Below are positions 10,701 through 21,722 of a DNA stretch of 64,000 nt, piece after piece. A program made the position numbers and the translations under genes. Source of the stretch: Lepidostoma basale. Taxonomy: Eukaryota > Arthropoda > Insecta > Trichoptera > Lepidostomatidae. The notes below the pieces were generated by a model. It ran no database searches and was not told the DNA's origin. It was given only the letters and a program-made list of their open reading frames with translations. The stretch lies in the NCBI GenBank assembly GCA_022606425.2, contig JAHDVF020000441.1:868001-932000 (forward strand), given 5' to 3'. Each line of letters begins with the position of its first letter. Position 1 is the stretch's first letter.

Positions 10701-13193
10701 CTCATATGCCTGAAATCATATTTAAAAAATAATGGCATAAAAGTATCTATTAAATAATGCCAATATCATAGACATTAACATTATTTTAATGTGTTTTTTT
10801 TTCTTCATTTTGAATATGTATTGAATACCTCTAAAAACAACACCCTATATGTATATACCTACGAGTTTTTGCCCTATCAAATAATAATAATAAATTGTAC
10901 GATAGGCGCCATTTTTATGAAGTCATCATCTCAAGGGCGCCGTAAGAAATGCTCCATATTAAAACCTAGTGATAGACTATACCTATATATTAAGTATAAT
11001 ATGTAGCCTACCACTGACGCAGTCAATACAGATCAGAACGTTTTTAAATCTGACGCGCTCTCAATGTCCTTACGATCTGGGGAAAGATTATTCCAGACTA
11101 AAGGGCCAGCTATAACCAATAATAATCTAAGAACAAATTTTACCTCTTATTCGACATTGATAATGAAAAAAACGAACCTAGTTACGTTAATTTAGCCTGT
11201 TTGCTTATTATGACGTGTAGTTTTTTAAATAAATGATATGGATAGAGGCAAAACTATTTATTTTCTAAACTACATATAACAAGAATAAGTATCAATTCAG
11301 AGCGTTCCACAATTGTGGAAGACTCATAAATGCTGACAACAAAATGACCAAATTAAATGTGTTTATCAACCTCACAGCAGATGCATTTATCCACCTTTCA
11401 AATTGAACAGTTAATGGAACTACCCTAAATCATTAAATTGAATATGAATATTTATTTTTCTGTTTCCGTGGCTCATGAAGACTCCGAAAAAAGTGAGAAC
11501 TGATTTGGTGATACTGTTAGTATTGTACTCGTATTATAGATGGTGGAAAATAAAGTCATATTTTTTAAACTCGATGAAAATACGGAAATGTCGATCAGTT
11601 TACTGCTATTCACTAGAAAAGATTATTTTACTACACGTGTTTGAAAAAAAAAACATGAAAACTATATTTAAAACTTATTTGGATAAACAATAAGTAAGAA
11701 AAATTTGGGGTTATGCCAACTAAAGGCTTTTCATAAAGAGATTAAGACGCTGTAGCTATTAATGATCTGTATATTTATATCTTATATTATTACAAAGATT
11801 ACGTTTATAAAACGGATTTTATTACTCACACTTTTGTATCGATATAATCTTAAATCCCGCATCAAAATATCAATTCATTTTTTCTGTGTCCAACATACGG
11901 TCATACGTTACACGATTTTATAGAAATTTGAAACGAAAGTACAATAAAAAATAACTACTTAGTCTCCATTTAGTATAAATTTTAATATTTTAACAGCTTG
12001 CACATTTTGATAATGTTTTGGAAAGGTTAATCATGTTCAAAGTGTTAAATTCAATAAAAAATATTTATTGTGTGTTAATGCCTGAAGTTTATTAAAAAAA
12101 AAAATAGTGTACTTCCAAATTTAATCAGAATCCAAGTAGAAACCAATCGTACTTTTAAAAAAAAATTACAGTTGTAGGTATTGATTACTTTGCTCTAATT
12201 ACTTACGAACCCAACTTGGGTCATGGAAATTTTATTTAAAAATTATAATATTTCTAAGCTTTCGCATTAACAGAATTCAATACACATTATTGGAGTGGAA
12301 ATATTTAATTCTATAATATATTCACCACCACTTTGTGTTGTGGATTCACATTTTAATATTTTTTTGAAATATTGTATTTTCACAACGCTTTTCACAAACA
12401 TGTTTCGGGCAACAGACGCCCTTCCTCAATGTAGTAAATAAAATTTAACAATAAAATGAGACAAACTTGTTATTTATATACTAAACGAAAAAGTGAATGC
12501 GGTAGAGATGAGGTCCCTAAGACGTATGTGTGGTAGAACGATATACAACAGAATCTCAAATGCTGATTTCCATACGAAAATAATGTAGAGCGGAAGAAGG
12601 TATTATGAACAAAATTATGTAAGGATCGCAGCGTTGGTTCGGATATATGAAGCGCATGGATGGAGAGAGAATGATTAAGAAGGTAACGTTAATGATATAA
12701 ATGGAGTACGGAGTCGAGGCAGACGAAGAAAAACATGGCATGACCAAATTAATCAAATTTTAAAGGTTGGTCATGTTAGAAGTTGGAAGAATCAACCTGC
12801 GTGTATGACTCGCTTTATGAATGTGGAGGAATCTAGAAATGTGTGCCAGGATAGAGTAGTGTGGCGGTCCATTATATTTGCCTACCCCTACGGGGAAACG
12901 GCGTGATGGTTTGTTGTTGTACGAAAAGTGAAAAGAGGGGAGGTGGAAGGAATCAAGCCAGGGATAGAGAAATATTTTGCTCACTGGCTAAGGTTATCCA
13001 TCATTTTGTAGTCTCCCCCGGTGACGTTGATCTTGGTGATGATTCCGGGCTGCAGTCTGTTCATCAGCTTGCAGAGAATGATGCCGTCTCTCAGAGCATC
13101 CTCGAATGCCATGGGTGGGAAGCGCTCCCCGATAACGGTCTCCACCCATTTCTGAGCCTCCTGCTCCTGCTCAGGCTCCCTCTTTCCAGAACA
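7720..13193 (-). CDS. Mp20: Muscle protein 20-like (calponin/transgelin family), exons 2-4
   Basis: Small actin-binding muscle protein. Minus-strand coding exons are 13193-12985, 10025-9905 and 7911-7720 (stop TAA 7722-7720), with GT/AG junctions and continuous phase, giving 173 residues. A calponin-homology domain spans EAQKWVETVIGERFPPMAFE, EDALRDGIILCKLMNRLQPG and, in exon 3, YGVPDVDLFQTTDLWDRKN. Exon 4 carries the single calponin-like repeat GLQAGTNRGASQAG and ends SRKIILGK, typical of Mp20. Exon 2 starts in phase 0 with CSGKREPEQ, so a start exon of perhaps ten codons should lie to the right; I could not find it. The introns are filled with LINE, SINE and Tc1-like repeats. Open frames on the plus strand at 7702-7923 and 12861-13217 are antisense shadows. 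Confidence 0.9.
7968..8115. mobile_element. Short element with inverted ends (MITE-like)
   Basis: GGTGCGACCACACCGGAGTG (about 7971) and the inverse CACTTCGGTGTGGCCGTACC (about 8093-8112) bracket a further inverted pair, AGGAGTCAA and TTGACTCCT. No coding capacity. It lies in the last intron of the Mp20-like gene. Confidence 0.55.
8226..8524 (+). mobile_element. LINE 3' end with (GAA)n tail
   Basis: Reads RLNRLRWAGHVQRMPSSR, then GGRRPIGRPRLRWEDVV, and ends in a GAAGAAGAA tail. This 'GHVxRM...GRPxxRWxD' C-terminus is typical of insect non-LTR elements. Only the last ~100 codons remain. Confidence 0.85.
8553..8815 (-). mobile_element. SINE-1, full length with tRNA-like head
   Basis: Minus strand: GACGACCTTCGTGGCCGAG head, GGGTTCGATTCCCGG B box, AGTGTGACAATCACACTG-like body, and a tail ending in GAATCAAC-type sequence plus (AAT)n. 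One of the two most complete copies. Confidence 0.85.
9228..9461 (-). mobile_element. SINE-1, tail variant b
   Basis: Same tRNA-like head and body as 8553-8815, but the 3' part is TATACAGTAATTGGGTCC then AAACGACCTGTTGTG instead of the GATGTAAAGAGCGATTC type. Confidence 0.85.
10341..10849 (+). mobile_element. Tc1/mariner-like deletion derivative, copy A (longest)
   Basis: Ends TACAGGGTGTTTTTTTAGAG (10341) and ATACCTCTAAAAACAACACCC (to about 10845) are inverted, flanked by TA. The inside reads SLRIVQIYFENHGSVRQTYRA, then HDRHNRPSEQVIPKTMDCF, the N-terminal HTH region of an insect Tc1/mariner-superfamily transposase. The rest is deleted or full of stops. It lies in an Mp20-like gene intron. Confidence 0.8.
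10875..11115 (-). mobile_element. CR1-like LINE 3' fragment
   Basis: Minus strand reads VIAGPLVWNNLSPDRKD, then ASDLKT, matching the end of the reverse-transcriptase ORF seen at 48490-48760. It is followed by AAGGGCGCC and an (AAT)n tail. Confidence 0.6.
12290..12435. repeat. Half foldback with hammerhead-like motif, CATG family
   Basis: Minus strand 12430-12397: TTGAGGA box, one extra A, stem GGGC/GCCC with a 7-base loop, then CGAAACATGTTTGTG. Helix II pairs perfectly; C3 of the core is T. Confidence 0.55.
12497..12911 (+). mobile_element. LINE 3' end, (TTAG)n-tail family
   Basis: Reads MRSLRRMCGRTIYNRISNA, then, after stops and frameshifts, GRRRKTWHDQINQILKVGHV and RACMTR-like text. It ends at GGGGAAACGGCGTGATGG, the 3' signature of this family. 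About 85% diverged from an open state. Confidence 0.8.
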
Positions 13194-13287
13194 CTGAAAC
13201 AACAAAATAATAAATAAAACTTCTTTGCTCATAATCACCTATGGAATATATTAATTGGAATTTCCACAAACATTTATATATGTATAA

Positions 13288-13775
13288 TATGGGTGTTTTT
13301 TTAAATGTAAACAATACATATTCAAAACGAATAAAAAACACATTAAAATAATGTTAATGTCTATGATATTGGCTTTATTTAATAGATAATTTTATATCAT
13401 TATTATTTAAATATGATTTCGGGCATATGAGCGCCACGGCTAGCTCAAATGAAGCGCAATCGTGAAATCCAATTTTCGACAATTGTCGTCTTTGTGGATG
13501 CGTATTACCCACTAGAGTGTACGTGGTGTGAAAACGATCCATGGTCTAACGAATAACTTGCTCGGATGGACGATTATGTCGACCGTAAAATGGACGTGGT
13601 GCACGATAAGTTTGGCGAACTGAACCATGATTTTGCTGTTCTGACGTCAGTCTATTTATGGTGAAATGGCAAAACGTATTAATTACAAATCAACTGTCAA
13701 CTGTCAAATTGACAGTCTGTAGAAACAATGTCGCTATGTTTAAAAATCAAACCTCTAAAAAAAACACACTGTATA
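13288..13775 (-). mobile_element. Tc1/mariner-like deletion derivative, copy B
   Basis: Reverse-oriented relative of copy A with the same ends, the same HTH-coding remnant and the same 3' block (CATATGAGCGCCACGGCTAG at 13423-13442). It lies about 90 bases beyond exon 2 of the Mp20-like gene, inside its first intron. Confidence 0.8.
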
Positions 13776-13894
13776 TAGGCGAATTAAATAATATTTTATA
13801 TGTCAATGATAACTGACCAAATATTTTAATCATCAAGATGGAAATTAAATAATATTTTGATGTAGAAAACTTCAATTTATTTTTCCTTTTTATG

Positions 13895-14095
13895 TTTCAA
13901 TCCAATCAATTGGTTTGCAGCAAAGTCAAATAACATCTTTTATGGTTATTGGGATGCCACTCGGGCCTTTTTAATGTGCTAGTTTCCCATTGTTTTCTTT
14001 ACAACAGGTTATTTCAACCAAATTACTGTATACATGTTTTAGCTACTGATTCTCATGACATGTGATAGGTAGCTAGTTTGTCACCATTTTCTATT
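13895..14095 (-). mobile_element. SINE-1 long-tail variant, 3' part
   Basis: Shares GGGATGCCACTCGGGCC (13950-13966) and the ATCACATGTCATGAGAATCA segment with the longer copies at 21400-21722 and 52612-52955. Confidence 0.7.
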
Positions 14096-14426
14096 TATTA
14101 AACTATTAAATAAAAATACTTTGAATTGGGATTTATTTTTTATCATTTCTTCGGATTTTTAAATGATTTAAGATTTACTTGTGAAAAGCTCAAACGAATT
14201 TATACAATGGTATTTGAAATCATAATAAGATATAGAGTATATCGATTTGTAGATAAATACAAGAAAACAGGTGTTTTGAGTGTTGCTAGGAAAAATAATA
14301 AAAGTAAAATAAAACTCAATTTTAATATTTGTTTCATATGGCAGTTCAGAATCAAAGGTATCAGCAGGAACATAAAGGAAAAGTGGCAATTAAAAAATAT
14401 GTTCAGTTCAGACACCCTATTATTTA

Positions 14427-15274
14427 AAGGCGGGCCACACTGTGGTAAACAAGCTCTCCACCGGCGGTTTAAATCTGTGTGGACACTGGTTTGAAACCAA
14501 AATTTGTATACTGAATGCGTGTGGATCCACATTTGTAAACACGACAAACACGCATTCCACATGTTTAGCGGTTTGATTCCACCAGTCAAGATCAGTTGCG
14601 TAGCGGCGTCGCACGGTGTTTCAAATTTTAATATTACGAGCTACTTTTCATTATTCTGTAAAATTATTATTTTGAAAATTTTATTCTTATAAAATGTAGG
14701 TATATGTCTATGGACTTCTACGATAGAAACACATATATCTGTCTATCTCTCTGTCTTTACATAAAGTAGGTATTTGAATAGCGTATTTCGTAAGATTTTT
14801 TTTTTAATATGAGACCGTAAAAGGCCCTTTGCAGCTCGACCTTGAGTATAAAGATAGAAATAGAAGTATTTTTTTAATTTTGAATATTAAATTCATAGGT
14901 TTATATCAATCGGTTAGCGGCGACACAATACGACTGAACCGGTTTTGTTGTTGCATGCAATTAGGTAGGTAATTTAGGGGTTGAAATTTCAACAAATCGG
15001 CCTCAAATTTATTGTGTGAACTGGATGACTAATACTCTTCCCTAAACACTTATAATTAGCCATTTCCATGTCATTGGGTTTTTACCAAAAGTAGCTCGTA
15101 ATATCGCACCCTGAAACACCGTGCATCGGTGGAGTGCGGACGTATACGAAAATAGTGTCTACTGTGGAGAGTTTGTTTTAAACCAATTGTGGACGCTAAA
15201 CCAACCACGGGCTCCACAGCCCCCACCAAGGTCACCCTTGTGGAGAGCTTGTTTACCACAGTGTGGCCCGCCTT
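14427..15274. mobile_element. Non-autonomous DNA transposon with TTA target duplication (Harbinger-like)
   Basis: Inverted ends AAGGCGGGCCACACTGTGG (14427-14445) and CCACAGTGTGGCCCGCCTT (15256-15274) extend for about 35 bases and are flanked by TTA (14424-14426 and 15275-15277). Subterminal inverted stretches continue inward to ATTACGAGCTACTTTT (14633-14648) and its inverse (15085-15103). No transposase is present. The 3-bp TTA duplication suggests PIF/Harbinger. Confidence 0.8.
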
Positions 15275-16039
15275 TTAGCATTATCAAAACTGCCGCCTAG
15301 TTTGAATTGTCCGCACTCTTGAGACGTAGAAATAAGTAATGAAAATTATAGTCTGGGATCATATAATTGTGAAGACCAAGACAACGTTATATGGAAATTA
15401 TAATATTTATTCTGATATGGACCAGATGGGCAAAGAGAAATAATAGTAAAATAAAGCGACGTCATCAAATAGGCTCTGCCTTACAAGATCTGTATGGCCA
15501 ATCGCAATAAGTAAACAAAATTCTAAAATTCTTATCTGTGATTAACGGTGCACTAGTTAGCTTCTATGAAAAAGTTGAATGAACGCTCACCATACACAAA
15601 TCATTAGTTAGGATTAAAGCTTTCTTTCACGAGCCACAGTTTACAAGGCGAAAAAAAAACAAGAGAGAACGTTAAAAATCTCGGCAGTTGGGCACAGCTG
15701 TTCTCAAATGGGTGGCTCCATAACTTAACTTTATGAACCGGCTCGTTCGTGGTTCATACAATAAGATTTGAATATAGTGCGGAAATATCTACGACTCCGA
15801 AATTAAATAAAATTCACTAGAATTTTGTTATTAAACAGTTTGTAAATGCCAAGAAAACATCAAACAAGTCGGCCAAATTAAAAATTATTTTCACGATCCT
15901 ATTTTTCGGAAGTTTTCTAAATGTGAAAATTAATCTACTGAGATACTTACATACTTATATGATAATATTCTAGTTGATGATAACACATAGAATTTTATTT
16001 GGCGTTGTTTCAAGATTCTATGTTGAAGTTTTAAAAAGT

Positions 16040-16108
16040 TATTATTTAACATTTTGAATGTATACAAATACTTGTAGACTACAAGTATTTATATACATTC
16101 AAAATGTT
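16040..16108. repeat. Hairpin, about 30-bp arms
   Basis: AACATTTTGAATGTATACAA is mirrored by TTTATATACATTCAAAATGTT around GTAGACTAC. No gene content. Confidence 0.7.
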
Positions 16109-16235
16109 GTATAAAACTGGTCAAATTTAAAAGCATAAAAATTGAAGAGTCATCTCCAGGCGTTGTCTAGCAATGTATGATAATCGCATAGCCTTTCACA
16201 TTGCATTCATAAAGATTTTCTGCTGAATGCTTACA

Positions 16236-16500
16236 CATAATCTTAATAGATGGCGCTAGTGTAGATTGAACTAAAAAATGTGAAGTGTTTCTCAACATAG
16301 TAGCTTATCTTTATCTTACAAAAATTTGTCAGACTTGGTGGTCGTAAGAAGGGCGGAATGGGGAATGTTGTTAACATAAAGCGATCGCTTAACCCAACCA
16401 ATGGCAGGTCATAAGTCCTGTAGACACTTCGACCACCATATTCTGTTTCAAAAAAAAAAAAACAACGTACATCTTCGTCTCTATTGAGATACAATTAATC
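16236..16500. repeat. Unclassified 260-bp interspersed repeat, copy 1
   Basis: Nearly the reverse complement of 53189-53442 over its whole length (for example GATGGCGCTAGTGTAGATTG and TGGGGAATGTTGTTAACA). No recognised coding content or terminal structure. Confidence 0.75.
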
Positions 16501-16965
16501 CTTTAAAAAGTTATTATTTTCCAAAGTTATCCGTCTATCGCACAGATACACAGATAACGGGTGCTAATATTTTTTTTCTACTAAGGATTTTTGTGTTTAA
16601 ATGTTATTTTAGAAAATTCCAAGTAAAAATGTGGTAAATATTTTTTTGAATACCAAGAGCACAAAGATAACATAAGCTATGGAATATGTTATCCTGGTTT
16701 ATTTGTTACAATATGTGCGTGTTAAAGTTTTTTTTACTTGAAATATCGTAAAAAATCGACGTTATCATTAAGCATTGTACTATATTCTTATCGCCTGACG
16801 CTCACATATTTTGTTTAATTTTCACACGAATTTTCTTATCAGAATTACAAAAGAAATGATTTATATGCGAGTAAAGAATTTAAAATATTTCAATGTAGAG
16901 ATTTTGTGTAAAAAAAATGATACAAAAACTGTTTTTTTTTACTGTTACGCACCTTATATTTTCAT

Positions 16966-17207
16966 TCGACACTCTATCATACACATAGTATCTACACATT
17001 CGTCTAAGAGATCTCATTTCTACTGCATTTCAGACTTTATTATTATTATTATTTTGTTGAATCGCTCTTTACATCATTACAGCGCGAGCCAAATCAATGT
17101 ATAGAGTATATCTACGACATACGAATGCAAAAATAAACAGAGCATTATGGCGGTCCATCCTCTCTGCCTACCACTACGGGAAACGGCGTTATGGTAAGTT
17201 AGTTATT
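16966..17207. mobile_element. Mosaic of (TTAG)-LINE fragments around a SINE-1 tail
   Basis: 16966-17033 is a minus-strand piece of the (TTAG) LINE (inverse of ATGAGATCTCTTAGACGAAT). 17038-17120 is a minus-strand SINE-1 tail. 17135-17207 is the plus-strand LINE terminus ending CGGCGTTATGGTAAGTTAG. The two LINE pieces face each other. Confidence 0.7.
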
Positions 17208-17639
17208 TAATGTATGATATAGTTATTGATTAAATTATCCAAAGACCCAAACCTGATAACAAGTGCACAACTTATTATTTAGTGATTTAGTTGTAATCTT
17301 CTTATCACAGAACGATTAGCGCTTTTGTCGGACGGCATAATTGAATGGAATATTAGCGAAGATAAATTTTACAACAATAACCGTAGATATTATTTCTTGG
17401 CACCGGTGCAACAGTATTGTCTCGATAAGTGGTTCATCCATCTCAATTGTTCGTCCATTAAAATACATTCAGATTTTTTTAAATGATGCGGATACATACT
17501 TCATTATTATTTCAAACAAATTAGACAATTTAAAACACTTTAACCGGTTGTAAAAACGTTGTAGTTGTGAAAATGTAAGTAATAACTATTACGCCGTGCA
17601 ATTTATACTTCATATTGTTAAATACATTTTATCATCGCG

Positions 17640-17885
17640 TGTTTATGAAGATTTGCAATGTAGAAGATGTCGTGCGATGGGGAAGACTGAGAAGACGCTA
17701 CTGGAGAGATCATGTGGAAAGAGCATGTTCTGAAAGAGTGATAAATATAGCCGCAAATAAAGTACCAACAGGAAATCGACCTGCAGGAAGACCACCTAAA
17801 AGATGGCGAGACAGTTGGAAATCTGCATCCCAGGAACAGGCTTCGAGAAATAGCAGGACACAGTTCTAAATAAGTGAAGAAGAAG
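17640..17885 (+). mobile_element. LINE 3' end with (GAA)n tail
   Basis: Reads KICNVEDVVRWGRLRRRYW, RDHVERACSERVINIAANK, then NRPAGRPPKRWRDSWKSASQ, stop, and a GAAGAAGAA tail. Related to 36520-36772 and 55602-55995. Confidence 0.85.
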
Positions 17886-17934
17886 AGTGTTTTATGGTAC
17901 TGGCAGAAAAAATATGAGAGCAGAATTATAATTA

Positions 17935-18072
17935 TTTTTTTCAATCGCTCTTTACATCATTACAGCGTAAGCCAAATCGATGTAAAAGGTATATCTATTA
18001 TATTGATTCTCATGAAAGTGATAGGTAGCTAATCTATCGCCATTTTGTTGTCACGTAAATTCTACACAAGAA
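17935..18072 (-). mobile_element. SINE-1, headless
   Basis: Minus strand. The GAATCAAC-type tail and ATGAGAATCAATATAATAG body are present; the copy ends at the TGTAGAATT segment. Confidence 0.8.
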
Positions 18073-18114
18073 TTCGTCTAATACTCGTAGATCATATTTT
18101 TACTGTATTCGATG

Positions 18115-18525
18115 TACAATACAATAAAAATAGTCCATTGTTTTGGCCGAAACACTATGATACCTTAACATTTTAAACTGTTAATGAATAAACTTTGTGT
18201 TTTGTAACACAATTGTATTTTATTTTACGCGACAGCTGTTCCATCAACCAATGTTGACATCATCAGGTGTTAAAATAATATATCAAATGTCAAATTTTCG
18301 TGTTTTTTCGAATGTGTATTTGTTCCTATGTCAATTTAAATAATTTATTTGATATAATTTTGAGAGATTCGAAAAATCACGAAAATTTGACATTTGATAT
18401 ATTATTGTAACACCTGATGATGTCAACATTGGTTTGATGAAACAGCTGTCGCGTTAAATAAAATACAATTGTAATACAAAAAACAAAGTTTATTCATTCA
18501 CAATTTACAATAAAAATGTTTATTA
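18115..18525. repeat. Foldback element with two hammerhead-like motifs, AGCTGT family
   Basis: Long inverted arms, including ACAATTGTATTTTATTTTAC and its inverse. Plus strand: CTGATGA (18414-18420), U, stem GTCAAC/GTTTGA(T), GAAAC (18439-18443), AGCTGTC (18444-18450). Minus strand 18268-18231: CTGATGA, U, stem GTCAAC, ATTG loop, GTTGAT, GGAAC, AGCTGTC. The minus arm has a fully paired helix II but one core change. Confidence 0.7.
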
Positions 18526-18639
18526 TAAAATGGAGTATTCTAAACGTTTTATGCTAGTAAAACATTTCTATTTTGATCCGCACATAAAACCATCGTTATT
18601 ATTCTAACATAAGGGTAATTTTGAATAATGGACCAGATC

Positions 18640-18760
18640 TGATCCGTCTCTCAGCCGTTTGTTTACATTCCGCCTTCCAAGCGGAGTCGCCGTGACGTGA
18701 GAATGGCCCGAGGGGCTGTTTAGTATTGGGAACTCCGCCAGATCTCGTTTCAGAAGGATG
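18640..18760. other. G+C-richer intergenic block, no gene seen
   Basis: A block of clearly higher G+C than its surroundings, with several CpG. I see no open frame, splice pair or known repeat here. It could be regulatory or a transposon relic. Confidence 0.3.
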
Positions 18761-19082
18761 TTTCCTCATCGGTATAATGAAGTTCGCATGTTACTTTCAT
18801 TATTTCAAACACCAAGTCTGACATACAAAGCGAATAGATTATTTTGTCGCGATGATAGAGTGCCACACTATTATTACGCACAACACGCTAGCTAAGCCAA
18901 TGCGCTTTAGAATTAAATAATTAATTACTCACCACACACCCACAACATAAAAATATATCATATAGAAATTCCTTTGGTCATCTTAAATTTTAATTTTAAG
19001 GCATTTAAAGTGTTCAACATATAATGTTTTAGTTTTTTTTTATTATCATTTTTTTGGTTATAGCTTTAATAGCAATAACTTT

Positions 19083-19388
19083 ATGGTTTGGTTTTTAAAC
19101 TGGCAACATTGTTTTCTACAGACTGTCAATTTGACAGTTGACAGTTGATTTGTAGTCAGTACGTTTTGTCATTTTACCCAGTTGCTCAATAAAGGTGTCG
19201 AAAATTGGACTTCACGATTGCGCTTCATTCGAGCTAGCCGTGGCGTTCATATGCCCGAAATCATATTTAAAAAATAATGGCATAAAATTATCTATTAAAT
19301 AAAGCCAATATCATAGACATTAACATTATTTTAATGTGTTTTTTTTTTTCATTTTGAATTTTTTATACCTCTAAAAAATACCCTTATA
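19083..19388 (+). mobile_element. Tc1/mariner-like deletion derivative, copy C
   Basis: Shares GGTTTGGTTTTTAAACTGGC, GACAGTTGACAGTTGATTTG and the 3' block CGAGCTAGCCGTGGCGTTCA with copies A, B and D. The transposase HTH is deleted and the extreme left terminus is missing. Confidence 0.8.
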
Positions 19389-19496
19389 CACATTGTTATA
19401 TAAAGGGCGTTAATTTATTAATTCCTCCCTTCTCTATTTAAATAATTAATATTTTTAATGGAAATTTCTTGGTAGAAGTTCATTTAAAATAATTAA

Positions 19497-20165
19497 AACA
19501 AAAAAATTCATACAAAATTTCTCTATTATTATATACTCGAATATAGTGTGCTTCCACTTGTGTTTATCGTCGACCGGTTTCGGCAGCTTGCTGCCATCTT
19601 CTGGTACCTACAACAACATTTATTTGGTTTATATACAAAATGATAGTAGTAGGGGTTAAACTTTTTTCTTTCTGATTCTAAATAATGTATTATTGTTATT
19701 ATGTTATAAGTGTTATTGTTTTACTGTTATTATGTTTTAAGTGTTTTTGAATTGAAAGAGAAAATGAAGAAAAAAGGCCACAAGACATTTGAAATATTTC
19801 AACTTAACTAATTCAAACACAAAAACTACATTATATAGAATCATTCCGAGAATTAGCCACCCTAGTAATTGCTTTTTAATTATATAGTAAACAAACTAAC
19901 CCAAAACATAATAAATTTACATTATATAGAATCATTTAAAAAAAAATAGTAACCTATGTAAGTGCTTTTTCATTATGTAGAGAACAACAAAATATAAAAA
20001 CAGTAGTACATTATTTAGAATCAGAAAAAAAAAAGTTTAATCCCCACCACTATCATTTAGTACGAGTATATACACCAAAACAATTTTGATGTAGGTACCA
20101 GAATATGGCACACAAGTAAAAGCACACTAAATATATAATAATAAAGAAATTTTGTGTCAATTTTT
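19497..20165. mobile_element. Foldback element with CCGG-family hammerhead-like motif and internal 90-bp repeats
   Basis: The outer arms (about 19505-19665 and 20035-20160) are inverted copies. Minus strand 19606-19569 reads CAGAAGA, U, GGCAG-CAAG-CTGCC (perfect 5-bp stem), GAAAC, CGGTC. Inside, ACATTATATAGAATCAT recurs at 19828 and 19919 and, changed, at 20008, a period of 91 and 89 bases. Confidence 0.7.
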
Positions 20166-20194
20166 ATTTGTTTTCATTATTTCGCTTTTTATGT

Positions 20195-20272
20195 CGGGAA
20201 AGAAAAGTGGGGCAGTGCATTCTTTCTGCCTATCCCTTCGGGAAGACGGCGTGTTGGTTAGTTAGTTTAGTT
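20195..20272 (+). mobile_element. (TTAG)-LINE 3' terminus
   Basis: Only the last ~75 bases: GCATTCTTTCTGCCTATCCC, then CGGCGTGTTGGTTAGTTAG. Confidence 0.75.
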
Positions 20273-20629
20273 TTATACCAACTTTTTATTGTTTGATACC
20301 AACCACAACACCCATCACATTTTGTTAGAAATCTTTTCTTATCATAAATTGACTTATACACTGACAAACTGAATTATAATCAGAATACATATTCTGTTAA
20401 ACTATTAATTTGGTAGCATAATAAATTTGAGGCTTATAATAGAATTTAATCAAGTGAACTGAAATCTAAGCATACCAGTGTCTCAATATTAGAACAACTT
20501 GGAATTCGAGATTGAAATAGAGGACGACAAAATGAAAAATCTCACTTTGAAAATAGACGGACACCCATGTTAGTTTGACTAAAGTTTTTTAGTTAACAAA
20601 TCATTATTTTATATTTTCTTCGTGTTGTT

Positions 20630-20748
20630 TCTCTCTCCTATTGGAGGTTGGACAACATCATGGCTATTTCTACCCTTGGTACAGCAGCTCTAAACAGAGA
20701 TATCGTGCTGCACCTGAACCATTATTTAAAGTTTTCTTCTTCTCACGA
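20630..20748 (-). mobile_element. LINE 3' fragment
   Basis: Resembles the LINE end at 52322-52480 (inverse of GGAGGTTGGACAACATCATG and ACAGCAGCTCTAAACAG). Confidence 0.5.
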
Positions 20749-21109
20749 CACTTAGAGTTTTTTTTGTTTTTTTATTTATTTAATCGATTTAATATGGAAG
20801 TATCGTGAGAGGACTCTCATCATTGATACCTTACTACTTATGACATGAGCCATTTGTCTGACAATATTCTGACGATATTCTGATAAATAGAAGTATCCCC
20901 AGAGAGTCGCATTTTACATAAGGAAACTAGCAAAAACATTTAAACGTTTACGTTAGATTTTTTATAAACTAAATGTATCATATTAATACTGCGAAATTTC
21001 AAGATATATGAAACTCATTAAATAAAAAGCAAATAACGTATTTTTTAGTGGATTTTCAATACTTTCAGTATTTTTAGCAGCGGTATTTTTTAAACGACTT
21101 ATTCAAAGT

Positions 21110-21345
21110 TATTATTTTTAACACTTAATTAAACACTTTTTGTACTTGATATACAACCATTTCATTTGTAAGGATGAGGGCCTACCGGCTTCGCTCTATG
21201 AGAGCTTCTTCAGGGCTTTACACATACATGTTGTTGTTATTGTATATGAAAAGCCCTGAAGAAGCTCGCATAGAGCGAAACCGGTAGACCCTCTTCCTCA
21301 CAAATAAAGTGGTTGTATGCCAAGTACAAAAAGTGTTTAATTAAG
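21110..21345. repeat. Foldback element with hammerhead-like motif, CCGG family
   Basis: Two ~105-base arms around ATGTTGTTGTTATTG. Plus strand: CTGAAGA (21256-21262), A, GCTC-GCATA-GAGC (4-bp helix II), GAAAC (21277-21281), CGGTA. The opposite arm (minus 21218-21183) is the same except GAAGC for GAAAC. The C3-A9 core is intact in both arms. Confidence 0.75.
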
Positions 21346-21399
21346 TGTTAAATATGTCCAACCACCAAATAATGGCTTCTTATCAAAGTTTTATTATTT

Positions 21400-21722
21400 T
21401 TAGTTTCAATCCTAGGGATTCGTTTGCAGGAAAGTCTTTTAACAACTGTGCTTGTTCTTGGGATGCCACTTGGGCCTTTTTTATGTGGTAGTTTTCCGTT
21501 GCTTTACACATTTTTGTATACAAAAGATTATTTGAATCCAATTACTGTATATATTTTTTTAAAGCTATTGATTTTCATGGCTGTGATAGGTAGCTAGTCT
21601 ATCGTCATTTTTCTTATCACGTGAATTTTACCAAATTTTTTACACCGGCTTCGCCGGGAATCGAACCTGGGGTCTTCGGTGTTGCAGTCGTAGCTATTGC
21701 CGCTCTAACACGAAGGCCGTAA
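21400..21722 (-). mobile_element. SINE-1 long-tail variant, near full length
   Basis: Minus strand: ACGGCCTTCGTGTTAGAGC head, GGTTCGATTCCCGGCGAAG B box, ATCACAGCCATGAAAATCA body, then the extra 3' block with GGCCCAAGTGGCATCCCAAG. Confidence 0.85.

Noticed and set aside
12861..13217. 118-codon plus-strand frame
   Set aside because: Antisense of exon 2 of the Mp20-like gene joined to LINE sequence.
14200..14589. 129-codon minus-strand frame
   Set aside because: Runs into the Harbinger-like element end and A+T-rich DNA; no family resemblance or splice signals.
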